64,000 bases of DNA from Paraburkholderia edwinii (GCF_019428685.1 NZ_CP080096.1:1984001-2048000), one strand, 5' to 3'. Positions 1 through 9,258 are shown, numbered from the stretch's first letter. Notes: generated by a model from the sequence alone, not told the origin. Made by a program: numbers and translations.

Positions 1-326
1 ACGATCCGGTAGCCACGCGCCTTGATCTGCGCGTCGAGATACGGCTTGTGCTGGAACGAGTTTGCGTCGAGATCGTGCGACGACAAGGCCTCGTTCGGCT
101 GCGTGTAGTCCGAGAATGTCGTCACCTTGATGGCGAGGCCATGTTTGGCCGCATTCGCAGCGACCACTTTCCACACGTCTTCGTCTTCGCCGGACATGAT
201 GCCGACGCGCAAGGTATCGTCGGCCGCGTGCGCGAATTGCAGCGGCGCGATGCCCAGGCCGAGCAGCAGGGCGCTAAAAAGGACGGTGGTGAATTTTCGG
301 GTTTTCATCAGGATGCGCATGGTCAT
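1..326 (-). CDS. metQ: MetQ/NlpA-family methionine ABC transporter substrate-binding protein (3' end outside window)
   Basis: Only the first 108 or so codons are present; the gene runs off the left edge. The product starts with a basic n-region and hydrophobic stretch ending in FAHA, then reads DTLRVGIMSGEDEDVW and later FSDYTQPNEALSSHDLDANSF and QHKPYLDAQI. This is the MetQ/NlpA signature: the family binds methionine (or a related ligand) in the periplasm for a MetNI-type importer. There is no lipobox cysteine, so a soluble periplasmic form is likely. In-frame ATGs at 326, 320 and 308 are all possible and none has a strong Shine-Dalgarno. The partner permease and ATPase would lie outside the window. 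The family call is firm; the ligand is inferred. Confidence 0.85.
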   Translation of the reverse strand, partial: MTMRILMKTRKFTTVLFSALLLGLGIAPLQFAHAADDTLRVGIMSGEDEDVWKVVAANAAKHGLAIKVTTFSDYTQPNEALSSHDLDANSFQHKPYLDAQIKARGYRI

Positions 327-444
327 GTGAGCAGTTGAACATGACCGGCATCCTAAGTAACGCGTGGCGGCGCTGACAAATAACGATGTTTCGTTTGCTA
401 TGCGGCTGCGCGCATATATGGGTATCGCGTTCGGTGAACTATGG

Positions 445-1092
445 TTAGCTTGCCGCGGTTTCCTGGCGTCGCAGCGCCGGCGAATTCCGCAGCATGCCGA
501 TGCACGCGTCCGCGATCAGCTTCGCGTCGCGCGGCAGGTCGACCGAGCCGTAATCGAGCAGCCAGTCGCGCAGCACGCCGCCGAGAAACATCAGCATCAG
601 GCCCGCGGCGCGTGCGGTATCGAGCTCGCGCGGCAGCTGGCCTTTGTCGATCGCATTGCGCAGGCCCAGTTCCATGCGTGTGCGGCCGTCGCGTGCGGCG
701 ACGCGTTGCCGCTCGAGCACCGGCGCCATTTCTTCCGTGTATTCGCACTTCGTGAACAGCACTTCGAAGACGCGGCGGCTATGCGGCTCGATCGCCGCCT
801 TCGCGAGGCAGAACATGAACAGATCGCGGATCCGTCCGAGCGGATCCGCTTCGCGCGGGTCGAACGTCGCGGTGACGAGCATCTCCATCGGCAGCTTCAC
901 GCGCTCGGCCATCGCGCTGAACACTTCGCCCTTGTTCCTGAAGTGTCCGTAGATGGCGCCGCGCGTGAGCCCCGCATGCTCGGCGATCTGGGCGAGAGAC
1001 GTATGCGCGAAGCCGTGCTCGAAGAACGTCACTTCGGCTGCATCGAGAATCTGATCGCGCGTTTTCAGCGCGTCTTCGCGTGTCCGTCTCAT
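445..1092 (-). CDS. TetR-family repressor of the RND efflux operon
   Basis: A 215-residue TetR regulator. The N-terminal HTH (about residues 25-50) includes TSLAQIAEHAGLTRGAIYGH, typical of the AcrR/TtgR/AmrR group that represses RND pumps and is released by pump substrates. The rest is the helical ligand-binding domain. The ATG at 1092 lies 5 bp past the pump stop codon, so the gene is the last cistron of the operon. Drug-pump repressors of this group are more often divergent from their operon; here the repressor would be co-transcribed with its targets, which predicts negative autoregulation through the promoter upstream of 7472. An in-frame extension to 1614 lies inside the pump gene and is not credible. 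The inducer is unknown. Confidence 0.9.
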   Translation of the reverse strand: MRRTREDALKTRDQILDAAEVTFFEHGFAHTSLAQIAEHAGLTRGAIYGHFRNKGEVFSAMAERVKLPMEMLVTATFDPREADPLGRIRDLFMFCLAKAAIEPHSRRVFEVLFTKCEYTEEMAPVLERQRVAARDGRTRMELGLRNAIDKGQLPRELDTARAAGLMLMFLGGVLRDWLLDYGSVDLPRDAKLIADACIGMLRNSPALRRQETAAS

Positions 1093-1097
1093 TGCCG

Positions 1098-4000
1098 TTA
1101 CACGTTCGCTTCCTGCGGATCGTCGTCGTCGAGGTGATGCTGCATCCGCTTCGACGGCTGATCGAGCTTGTCGCCGAGCACGAGGCGCACGGCCACGTAG
1201 AACACCGGAATCAGCATCAGCCCGAAGAAGGTGGCGAACAGCATCCCGCCGATCACGCCCGTGCCGATCTCGTGACGCGAGGCGGCGCCGGCGCCCGTCG
1301 ACAGCACGAGCGGCACCACACCGAGGATAAACGCCATCGACGTCATCAGAATCGGCCGCAGACGCAGGCGGCCCGCTTCGACGACGGCATCGTAGAGCGT
1401 CATGCCGCGCGCCTGGCCCTCGACCGCGAACTCGACGATCAGAATCGCGTTCTTCGCGGCGAGACCCACGACCGTCACCAGACCGATCTTGAAGTAGATG
1501 TCGTTCGGCACGCCGAACCACAGGCAGAACGCGAGCATGCCGAGCATCCCGAGCGGCACGACGAGCAGCACGGCGACCGGAATCGTCCAGCTTTCGTACA
1601 GCGCCGCGAGACACAGGAACACGACGAGCACCGACAGCCCGAGCAGCAGCGTGGCGGAGCTGCCGGCCAGCAGTTCCTGATACGACTGGCCGGTCCAGTC
1701 CGCCGCGAAGCCGTTCGGCAGCTTGGTGTCGACGATGTTCTGCAGCGTGTCGATCGCCTGGCCGGTCGAGTACCCGGGCGCCGAGTTACCGACAATTTCA
1801 ATAGCCGAGTAACCGTTATAACGCGGCAACACGAGCGGGCCGATACCCCATTGCGTCTTCACGACGCTCGACAGCGGCACCATGTTGTACGGTGCGATGC
1901 CGGTGTTGGCAGCCGACGGATTGACCTGGGTCAGATAGCCGCTGCTATTGGCCGCGCCGGTGCTGGGCGTCGACGTGGAGGCGGTCGACGAGCCGGTCAG
2001 GGCCTCCGTGCCGCTCGTGATGCCGTTGGTGGTGTTGGCCGCCTTGGTCGGCGTGTACAGATGCTCGAACGCGTCGAGACCCATCCGGTACGGCGCATCG
2101 GCCTGGATATAGACGCGCTTGACGCGGCCGCCATACGTGAACTGATCGATATAGAACGGCGCCAGTTGCATCTGGATCGTCGCGTAGACGTCGCTGAGCG
2201 ACAGCCCCATGGCTTCGGCCTGCACGCGGTCGACGGCGATGTTCAGCTGCGGCGCGGTCGGCAGCGAGTTCGGCCGGATGCCGAACAGCACAGGGCTCTT
2301 GCCGGCGTCCTGCACCAGCGTTGCGGTTGCCGCGTCGAGCTCGGACCGTGACTGGCCTTCGCGCGCCTGCAGATACATGTCGATACCGCCGAACTGGCTC
2401 AGGCCGCGAATGGTCGGGAGGTTGGTCGCGAAGATCTGCGCGTCGGGAATCGCGTGCAGGATCTGGTTCACCTCCGGTATCAGCTGCATCGCGGTCTTCG
2501 AGCGCTTGTCCCAGTCGGTCAGCTTGATAAACGCCATGCCGACGTTTTCACTGGTACCGACGAAGCTGAAGCCTTCAGGCTGGAAGATGCTCGAAATGTC
2601 CTTGCCGACCGGGCTCTTCAGCAGCGTCTCGCGCACCTCGGTCATCACGTGGTTGGTGCGCTCGATCGTCGCGCCCGGCGGCAGGTTGATCAGCGCGAGA
2701 ATGAAGCCCTGATCTTCGTCCGGCACGAAGCCGGTCGGCAGCTTCGTGTACAGGAAGCCGGCCAGCACGGTGACGATCAGGAACAGCACCATCCAGATCG
2801 GCACGCGCCGCGCCGAGTGGCCGACATGGGTCACGTAATGACGTGTCAGCCACTCGAAACCGTCGTCGAACTTCTGGAAGAACCAGTTCTTCTTGACGTG
2901 AGATTCCTGCTTGAGGATCGCCGCGCACAGCGATGGCGTAAACGACATCGCGAGGAACGCCGAGAAGATCATCGACACGGCGATGGTCAGCGCGAACTGC
3001 GCGTAGATGATGCCGGTCGCGCCCGGCTGCAGCGCGGATGGCACGAACACGGCCGACAGCACCACGGTAATCGCGACGATGGCGCCTGTGATCTGCTTCA
3101 TCGCCTTGATGGTCGCGGTTCGAGGGCTGGTCTTGTCCTCGGTCATGATGCGCTCGACGTTTTCGATCACGACGATCGCATCGTCAACCACAATGCCGAT
3201 GGCGAGCACCATCCCGAACAGCGTCAGCTGATTGAGCGTGTAGTGGAGCGCCGACAGGCCAATGAACGTGCCTAGCAGCGCGACCGGTATCACGAGGGTT
3301 GGAATGATCGTGGCCCGGAAGTTCTGCAGGAACAGCAGCATCACGAGGAACACGAGGATGATCGCCTCGGCGAGCGTATGGACCACGTCCGCGATCGACG
3401 CGGTAATGAACGGCGTGGTGTCGTACGGCACGCTCCACGTCACGCCGTTCGGCAGGTCTTTCGCGAGCGACGTCATCTGCGCTTTCACGGCCTTCGCGAC
3501 CTGCAGCGCATTAGCGCCCGGCAGCAGGAACACCGCGAGGCCGCCGGCCGGCTTGCCGTCCCAGACCGGCGCGATGCCGTAAGTCTGCGCGCCGAACGTG
3601 ATGTTCGCGACGTCCTTCAGACGCACCACGGTGCCGTTGCTGTTCGCGACGACGATGATGTCTTCGAACTGCTTGCGCGTCGAGAACAGCGAATCGCCGG
3701 AGACGGTGGCGGTAAACACCTGGCCGGGCACGGCGGGGTCCGCGCCGAGCGAGCCGGCCGCGAACTGCGCATTCTGCGCGCTGATCGCGGTCTCCACCTG
3801 GGTGGTCGACAGACCGTACGACTGCAGCTTGTCCGGATTGAGCCAGATGCGCATCGCGTATTCGGAGCCGAGCAGCGTGGTATTGCCGACGCCGTTCACC
3901 CGTCCGATCTGCGGCTGAATGTCCGAGGCGAGGATGTCCGACAGGCGCCCGGCGTCGATCGCCGGATTGTCCGAGCGCAGCGCAAGGAACATCAGAATGT

Positions 4001-4403
4001 CCGGGCTCGCTTTCGCGACCACCACGCCTTGCTGCACGACCGCGGACGGCAGCAGCGGCTGCGCGACCGTGATCTTGTTCTGCACCTGCACCTGCGCGAT
4101 GTCCGGGTTCGTGCCGGTCGCGAACGTCATGGTGATGACCGACTGGCCGTTCGAACTCGACTTCGAGCTGAAGTAGAGCAGATTGTCGATGCCGGTCAGC
4201 TGCTGCTCGATCACCTGCGTGACGGTGGTTTCCATCGTCTGCGCACTCGCGCCCGGATACGTCGACGTGATCGTCACCTGGGGCGGCGCGATGTCCGGAT
4301 ACGAGTCGATCCCCATCGAGCGCATCGCGAGATATCCGAACAGCGAAATCAGAATGGCGACGACCCACGCGAAGATCGGGCGTTTGATAAAGAAACTCGG
4401 CAT
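1098..4403 (-). CDS. RND multidrug efflux pump, inner-membrane subunit (HAE1 family)
   Basis: A 1101-residue AcrB/MexB-type proton-driven exporter. It begins with the canonical FFIKRPIFAWVVAI first membrane segment. The proton-relay pair in TM4 is intact in GIVVDDAIVVIENVER and falls at D407/D408, the AcrB numbering. It has the two large periplasmic loops and two blocks of membrane helices of the family. It is about 50 residues longer than usual because of a Ser/Thr/Gly/Ala-rich segment at about residues 786-840 (see separate entry). The start is 11 bp after the adaptor stop. With the adaptor and outer-membrane factor it should form a tripartite pump expelling hydrophobic drugs or aromatic compounds. 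Substrates cannot be read from sequence. Confidence 0.97.
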   Translation of the reverse strand: MPSFFIKRPIFAWVVAILISLFGYLAMRSMGIDSYPDIAPPQVTITSTYPGASAQTMETTVTQVIEQQLTGIDNLLYFSSKSSSNGQSVITMTFATGTNPDIAQVQVQNKITVAQPLLPSAVVQQGVVVAKASPDILMFLALRSDNPAIDAGRLSDILASDIQPQIGRVNGVGNTTLLGSEYAMRIWLNPDKLQSYGLSTTQVETAISAQNAQFAAGSLGADPAVPGQVFTATVSGDSLFSTRKQFEDIIVVANSNGTVVRLKDVANITFGAQTYGIAPVWDGKPAGGLAVFLLPGANALQVAKAVKAQMTSLAKDLPNGVTWSVPYDTTPFITASIADVVHTLAEAIILVFLVMLLFLQNFRATIIPTLVIPVALLGTFIGLSALHYTLNQLTLFGMVLAIGIVVDDAIVVIENVERIMTEDKTSPRTATIKAMKQITGAIVAITVVLSAVFVPSALQPGATGIIYAQFALTIAVSMIFSAFLAMSFTPSLCAAILKQESHVKKNWFFQKFDDGFEWLTRHYVTHVGHSARRVPIWMVLFLIVTVLAGFLYTKLPTGFVPDEDQGFILALINLPPGATIERTNHVMTEVRETLLKSPVGKDISSIFQPEGFSFVGTSENVGMAFIKLTDWDKRSKTAMQLIPEVNQILHAIPDAQIFATNLPTIRGLSQFGGIDMYLQAREGQSRSELDAATATLVQDAGKSPVLFGIRPNSLPTAPQLNIAVDRVQAEAMGLSLSDVYATIQMQLAPFYIDQFTYGGRVKRVYIQADAPYRMGLDAFEHLYTPTKAANTTNGITSGTEALTGSSTASTSTPSTGAANSSGYLTQVNPSAANTGIAPYNMVPLSSVVKTQWGIGPLVLPRYNGYSAIEIVGNSAPGYSTGQAIDTLQNIVDTKLPNGFAADWTGQSYQELLAGSSATLLLGLSVLVVFLCLAALYESWTIPVAVLLVVPLGMLGMLAFCLWFGVPNDIYFKIGLVTVVGLAAKNAILIVEFAVEGQARGMTLYDAVVEAGRLRLRPILMTSMAFILGVVPLVLSTGAGAASRHEIGTGVIGGMLFATFFGLMLIPVFYVAVRLVLGDKLDQPSKRMQHHLDDDDPQEANV
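1884..2048 (-). other. Low-complexity insertion in the RND pump docking region
   Basis: Codons for about residues 786-840 of the pump encode a segment rich in Thr, Ser, Gly, Ala and Asn, for example TEALTGSSTASTSTPSTG. In AcrB the matching place is the short loop between the YVR and MVPFSAF strands of the funnel/docking region, only a few residues long. The flanks align (AFEHLYTPT before, YNMVPLSSVV after) and the frame is kept, so this is an extension of the protein and not an assembly error. Confidence 0.7.
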
Positions 4404-4414
4404 GCCGAAAACTC

Positions 4415-5716
4415 CTATTGCGCGCGGCTAGCCGCGCTCGCCGTCTCGGGTGCGGACGCCGCCGCGGCGCCCGGGGTCATGGCGGCCGGGGTTGCTGCCG
4501 AGGTTGCCGCTGGCGCTGCTGCCGGTCCTGCCGCAGGGGCGCTCGCCGCCGCCGCGCCCGATGCGGCCGCCGCGGGCGGCTGCCACGCGACCGGCACCAC
4601 CGGTTGGGCCTCGTGGACGCTCTGCAGTTGCGTGACCAGCACACGGTCGCCGTCGTCGAGGCCGGCCGTGACGATCCAGCTGTTCTTGTACTGGTAAGCC
4701 GCGGTGATGTCCTTGCGGACGATCTTGTTGTCCTGGCTCACCGTGTACATGTACGAACCGACCGTGTCGCGCAGCAGCGCCTGCTGCGGCACGAGGATCA
4801 CGTTGTTCTGCTGGCCGAGGTTGATCGTCAGGTTCACGTACATGCCGGGCAGCAGCACCTGGTTCGGATTGGCCACGAGCGCGCGCAGATTGACCGCACC
4901 GGTGGTCGCGTTGACCGTGACGTCGGTGAAGTCGAGCGTGCCGACCTTGTCGTACAGGCTGCCGTCGGGCAGCGTGACCTCGACCGTCGTTTTGTTCTGG
5001 TTCGTCAGCGCGACCGAGCCCTTTGTCGCGGCCTGGCGCAGCGTGACCAGATCGGCGGCACTGATCGTGAAGTTCACGTACGACGGGTCGATCTGCTGGA
5101 CCGTGGTGAGCAGCGTGCCCGATGCGCCGGTGTCGCTGTTGCTGCTGCCGACCACCGCGCCCGCGGTGACGAGCTGCTGGCTCGCAATGCCGCTGATCGG
5201 CGAGGTCACGCGCGTGTAGTCGAGATTGATGCGCGAGCTCTCGACGAGCGCCTGATCCGCCTTCACCTTCGCGGCCGCCGTGCGTTCGGCGGCATCGGAG
5301 TTGTCGACCGTCTGTTGCGACACCGAGCCGACCGGCAGCAGCTTGCGGTTGCGTACGGCGGTGATGTGGTTGTTGACGTAGGTCGCCTCGTCCTGCGCGA
5401 GCAGCGCGAGGTTGTTGTCGAGCTGCGCCTTGTAGAAGGTCGGGTCGATCTGGAACAGCAGCTGCCCTTCGCGCACCTGGCTGCCTTCCTTATAGACGCG
5501 CTTGAGCAGCACACCGGACACGCGCGCGGTCACGTTCGCGCTGTAGTAGGGCGAAAGCCGGCCGACCAGATCCCTCGTGAGCGGCACGTCCTGCTTGTGC
5601 ACGGTCACCACCGACACATGCGGCGGCGGCGGTGGGGGCGGCTTATGTTTGCTGCAAGCGGCGAGGCCCACGAGTAACAGGCACAGCAAAGGCCCGCTTA
5701 GCGGGAATGACTTCAT
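4415..5716 (-). CDS. RND efflux periplasmic adaptor lipoprotein (membrane fusion protein)
   Basis: A 433-residue HlyD/AcrA-type adaptor. The ATG at 5716 follows a GGAG box and opens a lipoprotein signal peptide ending in the lipobox LAAC (Cys21). A run of seven prolines follows. The first beta-barrel/lipoyl part has VGRLSPYYSANVTARVSGVL and FQIDPTFYKAQLD, then a coiled-coil hairpin, then the second lipoyl half (DYTRVTSPISGIASQQ). The C-terminal 60 or so residues are almost all Ala, Pro, Ser and Thr and look disordered. The protein bridges the pump and the outer-membrane channel. An upstream in-frame start at 5839 would bury the signal peptide and is rejected. Confidence 0.95.
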   Translation of the reverse strand: MKSFPLSGPLLCLLLVGLAACSKHKPPPPPPPHVSVVTVHKQDVPLTRDLVGRLSPYYSANVTARVSGVLLKRVYKEGSQVREGQLLFQIDPTFYKAQLDNNLALLAQDEATYVNNHITAVRNRKLLPVGSVSQQTVDNSDAAERTAAAKVKADQALVESSRINLDYTRVTSPISGIASQQLVTAGAVVGSSNSDTGASGTLLTTVQQIDPSYVNFTISAADLVTLRQAATKGSVALTNQNKTTVEVTLPDGSLYDKVGTLDFTDVTVNATTGAVNLRALVANPNQVLLPGMYVNLTINLGQQNNVILVPQQALLRDTVGSYMYTVSQDNKIVRKDITAAYQYKNSWIVTAGLDDGDRVLVTQLQSVHEAQPVVPVAWQPPAAAASGAAAASAPAAGPAAAPAATSAATPAAMTPGAAAASAPETASAASRAQ

Positions 5717-5843
5717 GAAGACTCCATTCTTGCTTGACGGCGGTGATGACGACAGCCCGAGGCGTCCGGCGCGGCATTCGTCCAATGACGAAGCCGGGAA
5801 AGCAGCCGGAACGCCGCGAGTAGCGGGGGGTTCAACCATGCAG

Positions 5844-5870
5844 GGTCGGCGCGGTCGGCGCGGTCGGCGC
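5844..5870. repeat. Three tandem copies of a 9-bp unit (GGTCGGCGC)
   Basis: Three perfect head-to-tail copies of GGTCGGCGC lie in the 157-bp gap between the outer-membrane factor stop and the adaptor start. On the transcribed strand this is GCGCCGACC repeated. It may form weak structure in the operon mRNA or be simple slippage sequence; no protein-coding role is seen. Confidence 0.7.
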
Positions 5871-5873
5871 GGT

Positions 5874-7472
5874 TCAATGCGGCGGCGGCGGATTCGACGC
5901 CTGCTGCTGATCCGACGCCGGATTGGGCGTAGAAGCGGCCGTTGCCTTCGTCGACGCGCCGTTTCCGGCGGCCTGCATGTCCTTATAGTCCCAGCCCCCG
6001 CCGAGGTTCCTGACGAGCGCGACGCTGCTTTGCGCGAGTAGCGCCTGCGTGTCGCTCAGGTTCTGTTCGGCGAGCAGCAGCGTCAGCTGCTGGTTTAGCA
6101 CGTCCTGCTGGCTGGCCGCGCCGGCGTCGAACTGTGCGTTTGAACTGGCGAACAGCTGCTGGTTGCGCTTGAGAATATCCGCGAACGACTGACTTTGCTG
6201 ACGCAGGTGATTGACCGACGAGAGACTGTCTTCGACCGACTGGAATGCGGTAAGCACGGTGTTGCGGTAGAGCGCGACATTCTGGTCGTAGGTGGCGCGG
6301 GCCTGATGCACGGCGGCCGTGCGTTCGCCGCCGTCGAAAATCGTCTGGGCGATATCGGGACCGAGCGTCCAGAAGCGGTTCGGCAGCGAAAACAGATTCG
6401 CGAAGGTGTTGTGCTGGAAGCCGCCCGTGGCCGACAGCGTGACGGTCGGGAAGAACGCGGCTTCGGCCACACCGATCAATGCGTTGGACGATGCCGCCGT
6501 GCGTTCGGCGGCGACCACGTCGTAGCGGCGCTCGAGCAGTTGGGACGGCACGCCGAGCGGAATCTCGGGCTGCACGAATGCATAGTTCGGGTCCGGCGCG
6601 ATCGAGAAGTCGCCGGGCGGCACGCCGACCAGCACGGCGATCGCGTGCTCGTCCTGTTCGCGGGCGATCTGCGTCGTCTGCAGATCGGCGATCACCACTT
6701 CGAGGTTGTCTTGCGCCGCGAGCACCTGGTCATTCGACGCCTGGCCCTCGCGATACGCTTCCTGCGTCATATAGAGGATGCGGCTGTCGATATCCTTTTG
6801 TTGCGTGAGCAACTGGATGTCGATGTCGGCCTGCCGCAACTGCAAATAGTCGATCGCGATGGTGGCGGCGATCGAAAGCCGCTGGCCGGCCAGTTGCGCG
6901 TCGGTTGCTTCCGCGGTGCCTCTTGCCGATTCCACCTGGCGGCGGATGGCGCCCCACAGGTCGAGCTCCCACGACGCCGTTGCGCTCGCAATGAAGTCGT
7001 TGTTCACGCCCGGTGCGATCGAGCCCGTGGCCGAGCGCGACGTGCCGCCGGCCGGCGTGCCGCTGCGCGTGCCGGACAGGTCCGCCGTGACGATCGGGAA
7101 CAGCTGCGCGCGGTTGGCCTGAACGATCGCGAGCGAGGCGCGGTACGCGGCCTCGGCGGCAGCGATCGAAAAGTTCGCCTTCTGCGACTGCTCGATCAGC
7201 GCGGTGAGCTTGTCGTCGTTATACATGCGCCACCAGTCGCTCGACAGCGACGCCTGAGGGTTCGCCTGGGCGCGGTTCCAGTCGGCGCCTTCCTTGAAGC
7301 TCTGGGGCACCTGGACTTCCGGGCGCTTGAAGTCCGGGCCTAACGCGCAGGCCGCGATGGCGAGCGTGGCCGCAAGCGCGACGCCGGTCTTCAAAAGGCG
7401 CCATGCCGGCGACGGCGGCACGGCGCGCGGCGCCTTAGTTGGGGGTGGGGCAATCTGCGAAACGATTTTCAC
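5874..7472 (-). CDS. NodT-family outer-membrane efflux lipoprotein (OprM/TolC-like)
   Basis: A 532-residue outer-membrane factor and first gene of the operon. The start is a GTG at 7472 preceded by AGGAAGGATGC; the nearby ATG at 7474-7476 is out of frame. A 40-residue basic/hydrophobic leader ends in the lipobox IAAC (Cys42) followed by ALGPDFKRP, typical of NodT/OprM proteins. Two OEP repeats are seen, for example ASWELDLWGAIRRQVESA and PNRFWTLGPDIAQTIFDGGERTAA. The tail is Gln/Pro/Ala-rich and ends in NPPPPH. It forms the trimeric exit duct of the pump. The outer-membrane factor gene commonly comes last in RND operons; here it leads. Confidence 0.95.
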   Translation of the reverse strand: MKIVSQIAPPPTKAPRAVPPSPAWRLLKTGVALAATLAIAACALGPDFKRPEVQVPQSFKEGADWNRAQANPQASLSSDWWRMYNDDKLTALIEQSQKANFSIAAAEAAYRASLAIVQANRAQLFPIVTADLSGTRSGTPAGGTSRSATGSIAPGVNNDFIASATASWELDLWGAIRRQVESARGTAEATDAQLAGQRLSIAATIAIDYLQLRQADIDIQLLTQQKDIDSRILYMTQEAYREGQASNDQVLAAQDNLEVVIADLQTTQIAREQDEHAIAVLVGVPPGDFSIAPDPNYAFVQPEIPLGVPSQLLERRYDVVAAERTAASSNALIGVAEAAFFPTVTLSATGGFQHNTFANLFSLPNRFWTLGPDIAQTIFDGGERTAAVHQARATYDQNVALYRNTVLTAFQSVEDSLSSVNHLRQQSQSFADILKRNQQLFASSNAQFDAGAASQQDVLNQQLTLLLAEQNLSDTQALLAQSSVALVRNLGGGWDYKDMQAAGNGASTKATAASTPNPASDQQQASNPPPPH

Positions 7473-8081
7473 GCATCCTTCCTGTCAAGGAATCGACCGG
7501 CAAGTGAAATACAACGGGTTGCAAAAATGAACGTATAGCTTCCCTCGATAACGAACGCTCGTCGTGCATCCGGCGATTCTAGTCGGTATGAGTGAAGTTA
7601 TGACTGCAGGTTTTGTTTACGGCGTGTTTCGTATGGCTGCAACAACAGCCGCCATGCAAACCAGCTATGAAAGCTTAATGAAAAAGATCCGATTGCGGGA
7701 CTATGCTATCAATGCGAATTTCTAAATTCGCACGATCCTGATTGCGAAGATTGATCGCGAAATGCGAAAAGACAGTGGTCGAAAAGTCGTGGAACCGCCT
7801 GAAATCAGGCGATCCGGATTGTTTGCCGTGCAACGTTGCTTACAGAACACTTCTCGAGTGTTGTGCGGCCTGGCGGGAGTGGATTGCTGTGCACGAATGG
7901 CTGTTGCACGCTTGCAATAATGCATTGCGCTTTAAGAGGTAATCGTCGCGTCACTTCAGATGGCGCAGTGCGTTTTTTATGTCGCACTTGTCGTGCATGA
8001 TTAGCGCGTATTGCCGATCGGCGAACGGTACGCAATGCGCGCCATTCGCCGCCGGTGCAATTCCGTGCAATTCCGAACAGA
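7473..8081. promoter_or_regulatory. 609-bp intergenic region holding the RND operon promoter
   Basis: No convincing gene is present; short open frames on both strands lack ribosome sites and family features. The region is more A/T-rich than its surroundings. It should hold the promoter of the efflux operon reading left from 7472, and it contains a palindrome at 7713-7732 and further GCGAA motifs to about 7765. The left part nearest the operon (7473-7700) shows no clear motif. Confidence 0.5.
7713..7732. promoter_or_regulatory. 20-bp palindrome, candidate regulator operator
   Basis: TGCGAATTT and AAATTCGCA form a perfect 9-bp inverted repeat around a CT centre. Further copies of the half-site core GCGAA follow within 35 bp (near 7743, 7755 and 7761). 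It lies 241 bp upstream of the outer-membrane factor start. The size and symmetry suit a TetR-type dimer, so it is a candidate site for the repressor at the end of the same operon; this link is inference. Confidence 0.5.
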
Positions 8082-9194
8082 TTACTTCCCGCACAGCAAC
8101 AACAGACGCTCCTGATCCGAGCAAGGCCGCCGGTTGGTTTTCTGTGCGGCGGCGGCACGTTCGGGCGTCGCCGCCGTGCCCGTGCCGGCTGTCGCTTGCA
8201 TGGCGGCGCGATGCGCGAGGCACGCCTTCAGGCGCTTCTCGACCGGCGGATAGTATTGCCAGCCCTTGCCGAGACCCGGCAGCTCGAGTTTCACCTGCTT
8301 CCACTTCGGGTGACCGTGCTCCTGCAGGTTGTCGAAGTTCTCGCATAGCGAGTCGGCGAAGCGGTTCAGGTTGCCGACCGTGTCGCGCAGATTGTAGTCA
8401 TAGGTGACAAGAAACGCCTTGACGGTCCACGTCGGCACGTCTTCCTTGAGCCAGTTCGGGTAGCTCGATACGCGGATCGTCGCGGGGAAGTAGGTCTGCT
8501 TCGCCCGCGCGGTTTCGGGCGCGTTCGGATCGACGCGCAGAAAGCGGATCTGCTGCAGCAGATCGGGGTTCATATCGGTAAAGAGCTTGGCGGGCTGCCC
8601 GGCGACGATGATCGCGACGTCGATCTTCTTCACAATCAGCGCGGCGAGCGCGTCCTCGTTGCTCAGATGCTGGATGTTCTGCTCGGGAATCGGCTGGTTG
8701 AACATCAGACGGTAAAGCGTCGTGGCCGACTGCGCGGTGCCGCTGCCGATCAGCCCGACGCTGATCACCTTGTCCTTGATCTCGTTGATGTTCTTCATCG
8801 GCGAGTCGTTGCGGACGACAAAGTAGATCTCCTCGTCGTAGAGCGGCATGATGAGCCGCAGCGGGCGGATCGTCGTGCCGGCGTCCTGGTTGCCGGAGTT
8901 GGCCATGTCCACGTACGCCTGATAGACATCGGACTGCACGAGCGCGAGCTTCACCCCCGGTTCGAAGCGCATGCGCTGGACGTTTTCGGCGGAGCCTTTC
9001 GATGGAATCACTTCGAGGTCGATGCCGACCGGCTGTGCGACCCATTTCGACAGGTCCTGGCCGATCTGAATGTAGGTGCCGCGTTCGGGGCCCGTCACGA
9101 TCTTGTAGTGCGCGGTGGCCGGCGCGGCGAGCGCGAGTGTCGCGAAGAGCAGCGCGATGAGTGCCGCCAGTCCCGCCAGAGTCATTTTCAGCAT
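8082..9194 (-). CDS. TAXI-family (TRAP-associated) periplasmic solute-binding protein
   Basis: A 370-residue protein with a signal peptide (about residues 1-28) followed by YKIVTGPERGTYIQIGQDLSKW, the TAXI-family opening. Later blocks such as MRFEPGVKLALVQSDVYQAY and ISVGLIGSGTAQSATTLYRL fit the two-lobe fold. TAXI proteins normally deliver glutamate or other carboxylates to a fused DctQM TRAP permease, but no permease is present nearby. The C-terminus is extended by 30-40 residues (Ala/Arg-rich, ending CSDQERLLLLCGK). The ATG at 9194 follows GGGAGAGAGACC; a long upstream in-frame extension has no ribosome site. It follows the zinc-ribbon gene by 64 bp on the same strand. Confidence 0.85.
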   Translation of the reverse strand: MLKMTLAGLAALIALLFATLALAAPATAHYKIVTGPERGTYIQIGQDLSKWVAQPVGIDLEVIPSKGSAENVQRMRFEPGVKLALVQSDVYQAYVDMANSGNQDAGTTIRPLRLIMPLYDEEIYFVVRNDSPMKNINEIKDKVISVGLIGSGTAQSATTLYRLMFNQPIPEQNIQHLSNEDALAALIVKKIDVAIIVAGQPAKLFTDMNPDLLQQIRFLRVDPNAPETARAKQTYFPATIRVSSYPNWLKEDVPTWTVKAFLVTYDYNLRDTVGNLNRFADSLCENFDNLQEHGHPKWKQVKLELPGLGKGWQYYPPVEKRLKACLAHRAAMQATAGTGTAATPERAAAAQKTNRRPCSDQERLLLLCGK

Positions 9195-9258
9195 GGTCTC
9201 TCTCCCATTATTGGTGTCGATGTGCGGCAGATCACAATATGCTTTGGAATCCGTATGG

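Noticed and set aside
1093..1614. N-terminal extension of the TetR gene into the pump gene
   Set aside because: The extension is out-of-frame pump sequence. The ATG at 1092 directly precedes the conserved TetR start.
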